Shown here in pieces: positions 39,501 to 45,459 of a stretch of 45,459 nt of DNA. The position numbers and the translations under genes were made by a program. The notes beneath the pieces are model-generated. The model had not been told where the DNA came from. It saw only the letters and a list, made by a program, of their open reading frames with translations, and did no database searches. The stretch is from a virus. Where the stretch lies: the IMG/VR virus record IMGVR_UViG_3300020733_000026, positions 1-45,459 of that record; one strand, given 5' to 3'. Each line of letters begins with the position of its first letter. The first letter of the stretch is position 1.

Positions 39501-41579
39501 GAACGTGAGCAAGCAATGAAAGATGCTAAAGCTCAAGGCGCGGTAAATGTAACTAAATTCAAACGTCTGGAAGAACTAATCCAACGTGATAAAGAACGTC
39601 CACCAATGGGCATCCTCGGTGACATGATGAAGCTGGTAGGCGATAAAGCCGACCCGGGATTGCGTAATGCCATATACGAGACCTACTTAGATTACCTTCC
39701 GGCTTCGTCGTTAAAGCAAAGATTTAGAAGTCGTAGCAACCTAAACATTCTCGGTATGGAGTCCGACATCATCCAAGCCTACGCTCATGTTGGTGGGGCT
39801 ATGGAAAACGCCTTGGCTAAGATTAAGAACTCTCCTAAGCAAGACGAGATAATGAAGTCGATCAAGGCACGAGTAGAAAGCTCGCCGCCTGAAGAAAAAG
39901 AAAAGCTGCAAGAAATGTATGCGTCCCTTAATGAGCAGGTGAACTTCTTTAATAACCCTCATTACAACAACCTAATCAGTAAGGCTGGTTGGTATAGCTA
40001 CATTTGGGACTTGGCGGGTAACGCATCTACAGCAGTCGTGGCGCTTCTCCACTCACCTATTCTAGTATCACGGTTAGCCGCAGAGCATGGGTACGGCAAA
40101 GCATTTAGCGCCTTGTTAGATGCAACTACTAAATTCAAAATCCGTATGGGCGAGGATGACCGCACCACGTTGCCGGAAAACTATTCTGCTCTTGCCGAAC
40201 GTGCGTTAAAAGAAGGCGCGTTGGGGTATCACATTGGTCGGGAGATGTTTGACATACGCGAGACTCCTATCGTCGATTACACAGGCATGAAGTCTAAAGT
40301 AACGAACGGTATGAATTACATGCTACAACTCGCAGACCGATTCAATCGAGAGGCCGTCCTCAAAGCTGCCTACGAATTAGAGTTGGCTAAAAATGAAACC
40401 ACGCACGAGACTGCCACTGAAGAACAAAAACGCACCGCAGAAGAAGTAGCTATCAATCACGTTAAGGATGGTTACGGGTCTGCCTTTTCTCAAACTGGCC
40501 CCGCTATTAACCACAAGTTTATGGGTGCAGGTAGATTGGCTTTTACGTTTAAGCGGTTCGCCTTTGCCCGTCTTGCTAACTTAGCCAAGATGTTTAATAC
40601 CGTATTCTCTGACCCTACAAAAGATTTAGACGCAACGCTTCAAGGTATGAAGGACGCTGGCAAGACTCCTGCCGAGATCAAAGCCTACGAAGATCATATC
40701 AGTACGCTTAAGGACAATTACCAAGCCACTCGCAAGATGGCTATGAAGACTTTGTTAGGTTATTACGCCACTGCATTTGCGATGTCGGGTGTGTCGGGTA
40801 TGCCATTAGTAGGCGGGTTGAAATACTTGGCCCAGCTCCTCAGTGACGAGTTCGCTGATGCACCGCATGACATAGATGCCGAACTGCATGATCTCATGGG
40901 CGAGTTTATGTACAAAGGCCCGATAAATGCCTTGATGGGTATTGAGATGGCAGACCGTACGGGCTGGAACGATATGTTCTGGAAAGAAGAACCGAGTCAC
41001 ATGGCAGAGTCGTCAGCGTTTGGTTGGCTGGGTGAACGTGCCTTCGGCCCGATTTATAGCCTAGCCTCAAAGAGCTATCATGGACTTCAGTTATTCAAAG
41101 ACGGTCAGTTTGAGCGTGGACTTGAAATGGTCATGCCTACGGCAATAGCGAACGTAGCAAAAGCCTTACGGTATGCAAGCGAGGGCGCTAGAACAGAAAG
41201 CGGTCGGGTTCTGTCGGATGATGTCAACGGCTACAACGTCCTGATGCAAGCTATCGGGTTTGCTCCTACTAAGGTTAATGAACCTAGAGCGCGGCAAGAA
41301 GCTATGTCCGAGATGCAGAAGAAGTTAGATTCTCAACGCAATAGTCTTTTGACTAAGATGTACTCTGCCGAGGAGCGCGGGGATGCAGATGACATGACCA
41401 ATGTATATGAGAGGATTTATAAATACAACGAGACGTTCCCAGACAACCCCATCACAGAGTCGGATATCGACCGTCATAGAAATACCATGCACAGCAGAGA
41501 GCAGAATGCAGTTGACGGATTCCAAGCCAAAAAGAAATGGGCAGGGTATTTAAGAGAAGAATACGGGGTTAGGGATTAA
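36525..41579 (+). CDS. Giant ejection-type (polyvalent) protein with peptidase-like domain
   Basis: A 1684-residue protein starting at GTG 36525 after GAGGG. An N-terminal module IYLPNGDRVENIPDEVSRDE is typical of large phage polyvalent proteins. A hydrophobic Ala/Gly stretch at about 125-165 follows, then a Glu/Pro linker (about 325-430). A zincin-like domain carries HEVGAH (H610, E611, H615) with acidic helix RRETLAYLIEN (E670, E677). The spacing is HExxxH, not the classic HExxH, so activity is uncertain. The long helical C-terminal half includes a region AGRLAFTFKRFAFARLANLA and a hydrophobic segment near 1405-1440. The size, hydrophobic parts and last position fit a protein ejected with the DNA, like T7 gp16, that may span or modify the cell envelope. 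Confidence 0.75.
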   Translation: MPYNIYLPNGDRVENIPDEVSRDEAMLRLRNAYPHAFPAPHEETVGGAFLKGFRKAGADLQTAYGMATEDSRQAAIEALERNREIEEKYGTSPEFSDVSGKWNKGDYLGALGEAGKQFVKASGENLPAMAGIGTVGYFGGLPAAAAAAYAMRVPSGFAAQAESQLAEGKPLEDVSKAKSFEYAAPMAALDVVSELVPMGRGVVSKVFGPEVAKLLERGATAEAEVAARSRLAAGAIGMGKNLAVQGVIQPTEVALQRAENGQDLLSKDALESYGASLYQAGLLSPLGIYGGLSERSAAKARLAKKAKLAKETMAFRVDPDTGEVVPPNEEAQAASQEAVEPVKPPPVETKPEQGDLFEEPAKPVEAAPEPAAPQEAVEPVKPPPVETKWAFWPEQGDLFEEPATPEQPATPEPAAETPVEQPKPVLDDGLKQRIKSKFSDLVRSINMLKREGWIDSDKSNDYLAQLANIRLDATSLKDFLPFERQIAKDFGTAKKVSDETVKVRPSRDEGEPRALTGRDLSYSESDVTDGVTGSSTVEDVENKIRSEFGIHGDRLLDSGKVTVVPDVDSLPPREDGLDHPEGARGAVIGDNAYIVAGNIGVDEVKSVMLHEVGAHIGLERMIPADQYQRILNDAEKRIQNGEEPFVKARARADAVVDANDPDREDTVRRETLAYLIENRPDLPFVKRILSQIKVALNNWSGGRLFNLNADDLRTAAIGALRRVSSAEEAARPDSFYRKNNPTISYSKAAKQTVTRIEDAVRVNLPDPTDSILGKARSIFFGASNLPTMLRNGINSFLSIHDFARFYGDKVPELKTLDAFQNNFQYELNEGREKINKNIKNWMSLLRDEKTGKMKFDKATMKRFMSIALDTTINQVEVLDTPERIVDGVKINSRKVAPKNPQEAKIVQDFNKLPEELKRIYRELRDEYDSKSAKYLDAASKMGASEQAIKAFRESYEKNRLQVYLPLFRRGNYWLSFEDADGQSYRMAFRSYLEREQAMKDAKAQGAVNVTKFKRLEELIQRDKERPPMGILGDMMKLVGDKADPGLRNAIYETYLDYLPASSLKQRFRSRSNLNILGMESDIIQAYAHVGGAMENALAKIKNSPKQDEIMKSIKARVESSPPEEKEKLQEMYASLNEQVNFFNNPHYNNLISKAGWYSYIWDLAGNASTAVVALLHSPILVSRLAAEHGYGKAFSALLDATTKFKIRMGEDDRTTLPENYSALAERALKEGALGYHIGREMFDIRETPIVDYTGMKSKVTNGMNYMLQLADRFNREAVLKAAYELELAKNETTHETATEEQKRTAEEVAINHVKDGYGSAFSQTGPAINHKFMGAGRLAFTFKRFAFARLANLAKMFNTVFSDPTKDLDATLQGMKDAGKTPAEIKAYEDHISTLKDNYQATRKMAMKTLLGYYATAFAMSGVSGMPLVGGLKYLAQLLSDEFADAPHDIDAELHDLMGEFMYKGPINALMGIEMADRTGWNDMFWKEEPSHMAESSAFGWLGERAFGPIYSLASKSYHGLQLFKDGQFERGLEMVMPTAIANVAKALRYASEGARTESGRVLSDDVNGYNVLMQAIGFAPTKVNEPRARQEAMSEMQKKLDSQRNSLLTKMYSAEERGDADDMTNVYERIYKYNETFPDNPITESDIDRHRNTMHSREQNAVDGFQAKKKWAGYLREEYGVRD
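37528..37732 (+). repeat. Direct repeat in the Pro/Glu linker with a 12-base insertion
   Basis: Bases 37528-37574 recur exactly at 37642-37688 and bases 37575-37606 recur exactly at 37701-37732. The second copy is split by 12 extra bases (37689-37700) that encode Trp-Ala-Phe-Trp. Identity at silent sites means a recent duplication. Confidence 0.95.
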
Positions 41580-41791
41580 TTAGTAAGCCAAACGCGAACG
41601 CCCAGAACACCATCTGTAACGTCACGCTTGGCTATGATCTTAACCTTGGAAAGTTTAGCCCGACTATAAGCGACCGCAATAATACGATCAGGGTTCATAG
41701 TCGGGATAAAGAAGCTCTGCCCTAACTCCATGTAGTCGAAAGGGAAGAGCCATACAGGTTCGTTTGTATTTGAATCAATCTCAACTTTCAT
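41576..41791 (-). CDS. Small conserved phage protein (71 residues)
   Basis: The ATG at 41791 overlaps the primase stop (ATGAAAGTTGA, reading on the - strand); a longer frame inside the primase gene is rejected. The product has VWLFPFDYMELGQSFFIPT (13-31) and ends GVLGVRVWLTN. The pattern P-F-x-x-M-x-x-G-x-S-F-x-x-P ... K ... R-x-x-x-x-G-V-x-V-W is a small family very common in phage replication modules, with no proven role. Its stop codon shares TTAA (41576-41579) with the stop of the giant + strand gene. Confidence 0.8.
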   Translation of the reverse strand: MKVEIDSNTNEPVWLFPFDYMELGQSFFIPTMNPDRIIAVAYSRAKLSKVKIIAKRDVTDGVLGVRVWLTN

Positions 41792-44570
41792 TTTTAACAA
41801 AAATCTCGTCTGGAATCTTCTCTTTAAACATATACAAATGCACAGCCGATGTGCTGCTGCGTCCACCCCAGTTATCAGTCAAGCGCTTCTTGACCTTACC
41901 GACTAGGATACCTTTGTCCTTCATATGGTCTGCAAACGCTCTTGTATCAAGCTGCAACTTGCGTAGGTGTTCGTCCAGTATCTTTGTAGATACATAATAC
42001 AGTCGGTTATCAACTTCTATGCGAGCCATCAATGCCAGCTTAGGTTCGACTATGACGTTACTGTCCTTGACCACAATCGTGCCACCCAAGTTCTGATTCT
42101 GAAACTCGCCTAGTATACTTTCATAATCGACATTGTTAAGTTTATTAGCGCCCTCTGTTTGCTCCTTCAGGTGTGAAAGTAGTACTTTATAGATGCGTTC
42201 TAAATCCCAATCAATGATGCCACGCTCGACAGCAAGTTCGCCGCCAGCAAATGATACTGACACTAAATGGTCGTAATATCTATAACTCGTGTCGTGACCA
42301 AAGTCCTTCTGGAATCTTATCTTCCACTTCTCTACCCTGCGTTGGATTTCCACGTCGCCGACTTCAAATAGGTACTGGATGTAATCCGGCCCAGCATGAC
42401 CGTAATTCAGTCTCATGGGTTCAATGATTTGGGAAGGTAGCGTAGGGTCATCGGTAAACGGTTTCGGCTTCCGATAATTAATGTCTATGAGACGCGCTAA
42501 CTCACCATCTGGGTTGGCCTTGTTAGTATTCAGTTTAGCAATCAAAGATTGGTTAGACGTTAAGAACGCGATCAGTTGGGTTTCAGTTGGGATGTCCCGC
42601 AGTGCGTCAGATGACGCCTGCATACGCAACTTGCTCTTTCCGTCAGACACTTTGTGTATAAGATCGGATACTTCCTCTGGAGGTCTGTTTGAGGCTTCGT
42701 CCAACGGCATCATAATGTTTTTAAGGTTGACCATCCATTGGAGCAAAGCGTTGTCCGTAGCAGAGGTTCTTTTAGTTCCCGACAAACTTAACTTCTTAGG
42801 CTCACCGAATAGGCTAGCGCCGCAAAACAAAGATCCTGACTTACCGATACCTGTGCCACCAGTAAAGCAAACTGATACACCATTGATCGGTGTGAATCTA
42901 ATAAGGGGCGAACCTAGACCGCACAGCAAAGGCAAACAAAAGAGTTCAAGCCCCTCCTTGTTCATCAAAGCCGCGCCACGCTTCCACTCGTCGTAGCTGC
43001 CTTCCTTTACCAATATCTTCGACACGCCTAACACAAAGGCAGAAGCAGCGGTACGTTTAGTAGTTCCATCTCTTCTATACTCTGTATTGCCAATGACGAA
43101 TCCATCCTTGTCATCCGTCCAGCCCATCTGCTTACGCATCTGTTCAGCTTCTTTCAAATTCAACATATAAGTTACCCATAGGTTGATGTAGTTAACCATG
43201 TGGTTAATATCTTTAGGTTTAAAATTCACACCAATACTTAAAACCAAATCCCTAACTTTGTCCGGAGACTGCGATTGTCTTACTGGAATCTGTAGATCAC
43301 GGGGAGGGTCATGCGGCAGAATATGACGCATTAAAAGAATCTCACCATTCTGAGGGTCGTACATACGTTTGATTGGAAAGAAGTCGTGCTGCCAAATCTC
43401 TTTGACTTCCTCTTCCTTGATGTATATACCACCGTTCTTGCCACGTACATAAGGGAATAATTGTTTTGGAAAACTATCAATGACAGGATTTATTGAAAGG
43501 TCATCATCAAACTCGATGGGTTCATCTGATGCCTCCGCCTCTTTAAAGTGCTTTCCAAAATACAATGGGTTTGTAATCTTGCCTTTAAACGGACAGCCTT
43601 CACACCCCTGCGGATTACGTGACGCAAACACTTCGCAGCTATGCGGTTTACCGTAAGTCTCATTTGCCTTACGCAGAGTTTCTTCAGCGTCGTAGGCAGG
43701 GTACTCTTCAGACAGTTTATGTATTGCCTCTTCCCAATCGTCACAGTGCCGCGCAATTGACAAAGCCGAGTGCCACAACGGTTCAGGTAACGTCGCTGCG
43801 TGTTCGATACAATACCTAATCTGTTTACAACCCTTGTCATCCTTAAAGCTGTTAATAACAATCTGATCGAATAACGTCTCGTAGTTAGGTGAGTTATAAA
43901 TAGACGAAGTATCTTCATCTAAACCTTTCTTAGCCTCACTAAGAATACTAGCCAGCGACTTAGTTAAGTTTGGTTCCCCAACTATCTTTGTTATATCTTG
44001 TAAGTCATGCTCTTCAATGTCGGCGACTAGGAATCTCGTAGGCAGGGGTGGGTCAGATTTAAAATTAAAGGTATCAGGGCAGCGCATAATCCGAGACACA
44101 TCCGCAGTAACGGATGGATCAATCTTTATATGCTCCATGCAGTATGCTTTGAATTTCTCAGCGTACTGCTTCCATTCCGCGCTAGGCAGGTCGGACTTCA
44201 AGGCCCAATAAGCGTGTATGCCATTCCCAGAATCAATGACTACGGGAACAGGAAGTCCAGAGCTGTCTACAAAATTAACAAGAGCTTCTAAGGCTTCGTC
44301 CTTGTTAGAATACTTCTGCGGGTCATCGCCCACATCAAGATCTATAAAGAACGACTTAGCGTAAGCTGCGTTATCACCCTTGCGGCTATACCCGTTAAAC
44401 GTGTTAGGTGCTACGAATACATTGTTATTTCCTTCTACCAGTCGATCAATCTTTTCAATCAGTTCGTCGATGCTCTCGGCAAAGTGGTGAGTTACCTTTC
44501 CACCCTTTATAGCTGCCGCGCAATAAACTCCCTGCCCCGATAAAATCTTTTCATAAAATTCTTTTTTCAT
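41781..44570 (-). CDS. Primase-helicase fusion (AEP-type primase, DUF927-like helicase)
   Basis: A 929-residue replication protein. The start at 44570 follows GAAGG; upstream in-frame codons overlap the regulator gene and terminator. The N-terminal primase-polymerase domain shows the archaeo-eukaryotic primase marks FFIDLDVG (D77, D79), GNGIHAYW (H119) and TADVSRIMRCPDTFNFK (155-171). A Cys cluster follows (C312, C323, C326, in NPQGCEGCPFKG). The C-terminal ATPase has Walker A GGTGIGKSG (571-579), Walker B IMMPLDEAS (619-627) and a sensor-like FLTSNQSL (669-676), as in DUF927/D5-like helicases. It would prime and unwind DNA at the phage fork. An intrinsic terminator lies just before it, so it may depend on read-through. 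Confidence 0.88.
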   Translation of the reverse strand: MKKEFYEKILSGQGVYCAAAIKGGKVTHHFAESIDELIEKIDRLVEGNNNVFVAPNTFNGYSRKGDNAAYAKSFFIDLDVGDDPQKYSNKDEALEALVNFVDSSGLPVPVVIDSGNGIHAYWALKSDLPSAEWKQYAEKFKAYCMEHIKIDPSVTADVSRIMRCPDTFNFKSDPPLPTRFLVADIEEHDLQDITKIVGEPNLTKSLASILSEAKKGLDEDTSSIYNSPNYETLFDQIVINSFKDDKGCKQIRYCIEHAATLPEPLWHSALSIARHCDDWEEAIHKLSEEYPAYDAEETLRKANETYGKPHSCEVFASRNPQGCEGCPFKGKITNPLYFGKHFKEAEASDEPIEFDDDLSINPVIDSFPKQLFPYVRGKNGGIYIKEEEVKEIWQHDFFPIKRMYDPQNGEILLMRHILPHDPPRDLQIPVRQSQSPDKVRDLVLSIGVNFKPKDINHMVNYINLWVTYMLNLKEAEQMRKQMGWTDDKDGFVIGNTEYRRDGTTKRTAASAFVLGVSKILVKEGSYDEWKRGAALMNKEGLELFCLPLLCGLGSPLIRFTPINGVSVCFTGGTGIGKSGSLFCGASLFGEPKKLSLSGTKRTSATDNALLQWMVNLKNIMMPLDEASNRPPEEVSDLIHKVSDGKSKLRMQASSDALRDIPTETQLIAFLTSNQSLIAKLNTNKANPDGELARLIDINYRKPKPFTDDPTLPSQIIEPMRLNYGHAGPDYIQYLFEVGDVEIQRRVEKWKIRFQKDFGHDTSYRYYDHLVSVSFAGGELAVERGIIDWDLERIYKVLLSHLKEQTEGANKLNNVDYESILGEFQNQNLGGTIVVKDSNVIVEPKLALMARIEVDNRLYYVSTKILDEHLRKLQLDTRAFADHMKDKGILVGKVKKRLTDNWGGRSSTSAVHLYMFKEKIPDEIFVKNES

Positions 44571-44581
44571 AACCTTCAGAG

Positions 44582-44612
44582 AAAAAAAGACGGCGTAGCC
44601 TTGACTACGCCG
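44582..44612 (-). terminator. Intrinsic terminator between regulator and primase genes
   Basis: Read on the - strand, CGGCGTAG (44612-44605) pairs perfectly with CTACGCCG (44598-44591) around a six-base loop, followed by TC and seven T (44588-44582). It is a strong hairpin plus T tract, ending only 12 bases before the primase ATG. Confidence 0.9.
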
Positions 44613-44628
44613 CCAAGGGGGGTATACA

Positions 44629-44859
44629 TTAAAGAGCGAATGAATCCATAAACTGTTTGATAGCTTCTCGATTCTTTTTACGAATGTCGCAGCCATTAAA
44701 CCATCTATAGAGCGTCATTCTTGTTACTCCTAATTCCTTTGAGACGAAATCAATACTTAGCTTTTTCGCTATGCAAAACTTAGCAAACTTGACCCCGAAC
44801 GAATCGGGGTCGCCATTCTTAACCGTCTCTAAAATTTTCGGACTATAACCTTTAGTCAT
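44629..44859 (-). CDS. Small helix-turn-helix DNA-binding protein
   Basis: A 76-residue protein with a helix-turn-helix at about 35-56 (LSIDFVSKELGVTRMTLYRW), where V-S-K-E-L-G-V-T-x-x-T-L-Y-R-W is the two-helix unit of XRE/Cro-like or resolvase-like regulators. The rest is helical and basic. It starts on the stop codon of the upstream gene (TAATG) and is followed by a strong terminator. It may regulate the replication genes around it. Targets are unknown. Confidence 0.8.
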   Translation of the reverse strand: MTKGYSPKILETVKNGDPDSFGVKFAKFCIAKKLSIDFVSKELGVTRMTLYRWFNGCDIRKKNREAIKQFMDSFAL

Positions 44860-45459
44860 TACTTACCTTTCTTTCCCCATTTCTTGAGGACATCCGGCAC
44901 ATCATCAACAGTGACTTCTTGTTTAGGGGATTCACGTAAAACAGGTTTGTCCTCAACAGGTGCAGACGATTCTACTACCTCTTCAGATTCGTCGTCGCCA
45001 CCATCTTGCTGATACACGTTCAGCTTAACAGCGCGTTCGGCTTCTTGAGACTTCGACTGTTCGACAATATCACTCAGCACGTCTTCCGGCACGGCTGCGA
45101 TAGGCGCAAACTGTAACTTCGGAACCGGAGAGTTAATATCAAAACTTGCCTCGGTGATTACTCGGCTTGCGCTGATATTGTTGCTTGCCAACATCTGAAC
45201 GTATGCACGGAAAGGCCATTTGCCGTCAGCCTCTTTGCCGAATACAGAGGTTGGGGGAAGGACTAATTGCATTACATCCCCTGCTGGGTCGTGTGGTAAC
45301 ACAACCGCTGTACGCCATTGCAAGCGACAGGCAGAGCCTTGACCGTTAGCTGCGCTACCCTTGATAGACATTGGGCATTGTTCGCAGGTTTTGGCAATGG
45401 GATTCTTAACTTCGGCATCAGGCACTTTGCTGTCGTTCGACCAACAACTAGGCGCTACT
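44859..45459 (-). CDS. Cys-rich conserved phage protein, 5' end cut by window edge
   Basis: The frame stays open to the right edge, so the GTG at 45425 is probably not the true start. Visible residues include APSCWSNDSKVPDAEV, TCEQCPMSIKG and ACRLQWRTAVVLPHDPAGD. Together they give Cys residues in a C...C-x-x-C...C pattern (likely zinc site), followed by MQLVLPPTSVFGKEADGKWP, FRAYVQMLASNNI and VITEASFDINSPVPKLQFAP. This is a phage family of unknown function often found near primase and polymerase genes, perhaps ssDNA-associated. From memory of the family, about 100 N-terminal residues may be missing. The C-terminus is acidic then basic (DDVPDVLKKWGKKGK). Confidence 0.8.
   Translation of the reverse strand, partial: VAPSCWSNDSKVPDAEVKNPIAKTCEQCPMSIKGSAANGQGSACRLQWRTAVVLPHDPAGDVMQLVLPPTSVFGKEADGKWPFRAYVQMLASNNISASRVITEASFDINSPVPKLQFAPIAAVPEDVLSDIVEQSKSQEAERAVKLNVYQQDGGDDESEEVVESSAPVEDKPVLRESPKQEVTVDDVPDVLKKWGKKGK

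Noticed and set aside
42645-42663. TTTGTGTATAAG resembling the shared promoter element
   Set aside because: It lies inside the primase coding region on the opposite strand, has mismatches and no -35 box was recognised at 17 bases.
1-45459. Circular joining of the two window ends
   Set aside because: The right-edge - strand frame stays open if joined to position 1 (to an ATG at 195-197), but the residues gained do not resemble what I recall of that family's N-terminus, and no terminal repeat is seen. I cannot support closure.

Overview
This window is most of the virion half of a tailed bacteriophage genome (Caudoviricetes), plus the start of a replication block on the other strand. The gene order is terminase, portal, scaffold, major capsid protein, adaptors. 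There is a SU10-like adaptor, no tail sheath or tube genes, and very large internal (ejection-type) proteins. Together these suggest a short-tailed podovirus of the kind common in aquatic metagenomes. No integrase, repressor-integrase cassette, transposase, CRISPR array, rRNA or tRNA was seen. Shine-Dalgarno sites (GGAG/AGGAG) and sigma70-like promoter boxes point to an ordinary bacterial host; the sequence alone does not identify it. Family names are recalled from motif patterns, not from searches.

Layout. Positions 1-286 hold a possible 3' scrap of an upstream gene, a weak terminator and a good promoter. From 287 to 41579 all genes lie on the + strand, tightly packed and mostly joined by ATGA or TAATG overlaps. 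Region 287-8908 holds head and packaging genes: small and large terminase, portal, a GroES-like co-chaperonin, scaffold, two structural proteins and major capsid protein. A strong terminator, a free-standing HNH endonuclease gene and a new promoter follow (8924-9627). Region 9716-14750 holds structural proteins mixed with an unusual island of small, very basic, Gly-Gly- and His-rich proteins. Region 13394-16511 holds adaptor or connector proteins and conserved small virion proteins. Region 16522-26073 holds an adhesin and tail-fibre block with five repetitive or Gly-rich proteins, and inside it a 2-oxoglutarate/Fe(II) dioxygenase gene next to a collagen-like G-x-y protein. Region 26098-27506 holds small membrane proteins, including a 3TM-type holin. 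Region 27506-31312 holds tail hub and decoration-like proteins. Region 31354-41579 holds four large internal or ejection-type proteins, ending in a 1684-residue protein with a HEVGAH peptidase-like motif.

At 41576-41579 the strands meet tail to tail, with the two stop codons sharing a TTAA. On the - strand, read from the right edge, are a Cys-rich conserved phage protein (cut by the window edge), a small HTH regulator, an intrinsic terminator, a 929-residue primase-helicase (AEP-type primase, Cys cluster, P-loop helicase) and a 71-residue protein.

The parts most worth a second look are: the recurring Gly-Gly tags and shared C-terminal tag on otherwise unrelated virion proteins; the 43 % histidine 60-residue protein; the pairing of a prolyl-hydroxylase-like enzyme with a protein rich in X-Pro-Gly; the co-chaperonin placed between portal and scaffold; and a 12-base element shared by two promoters.
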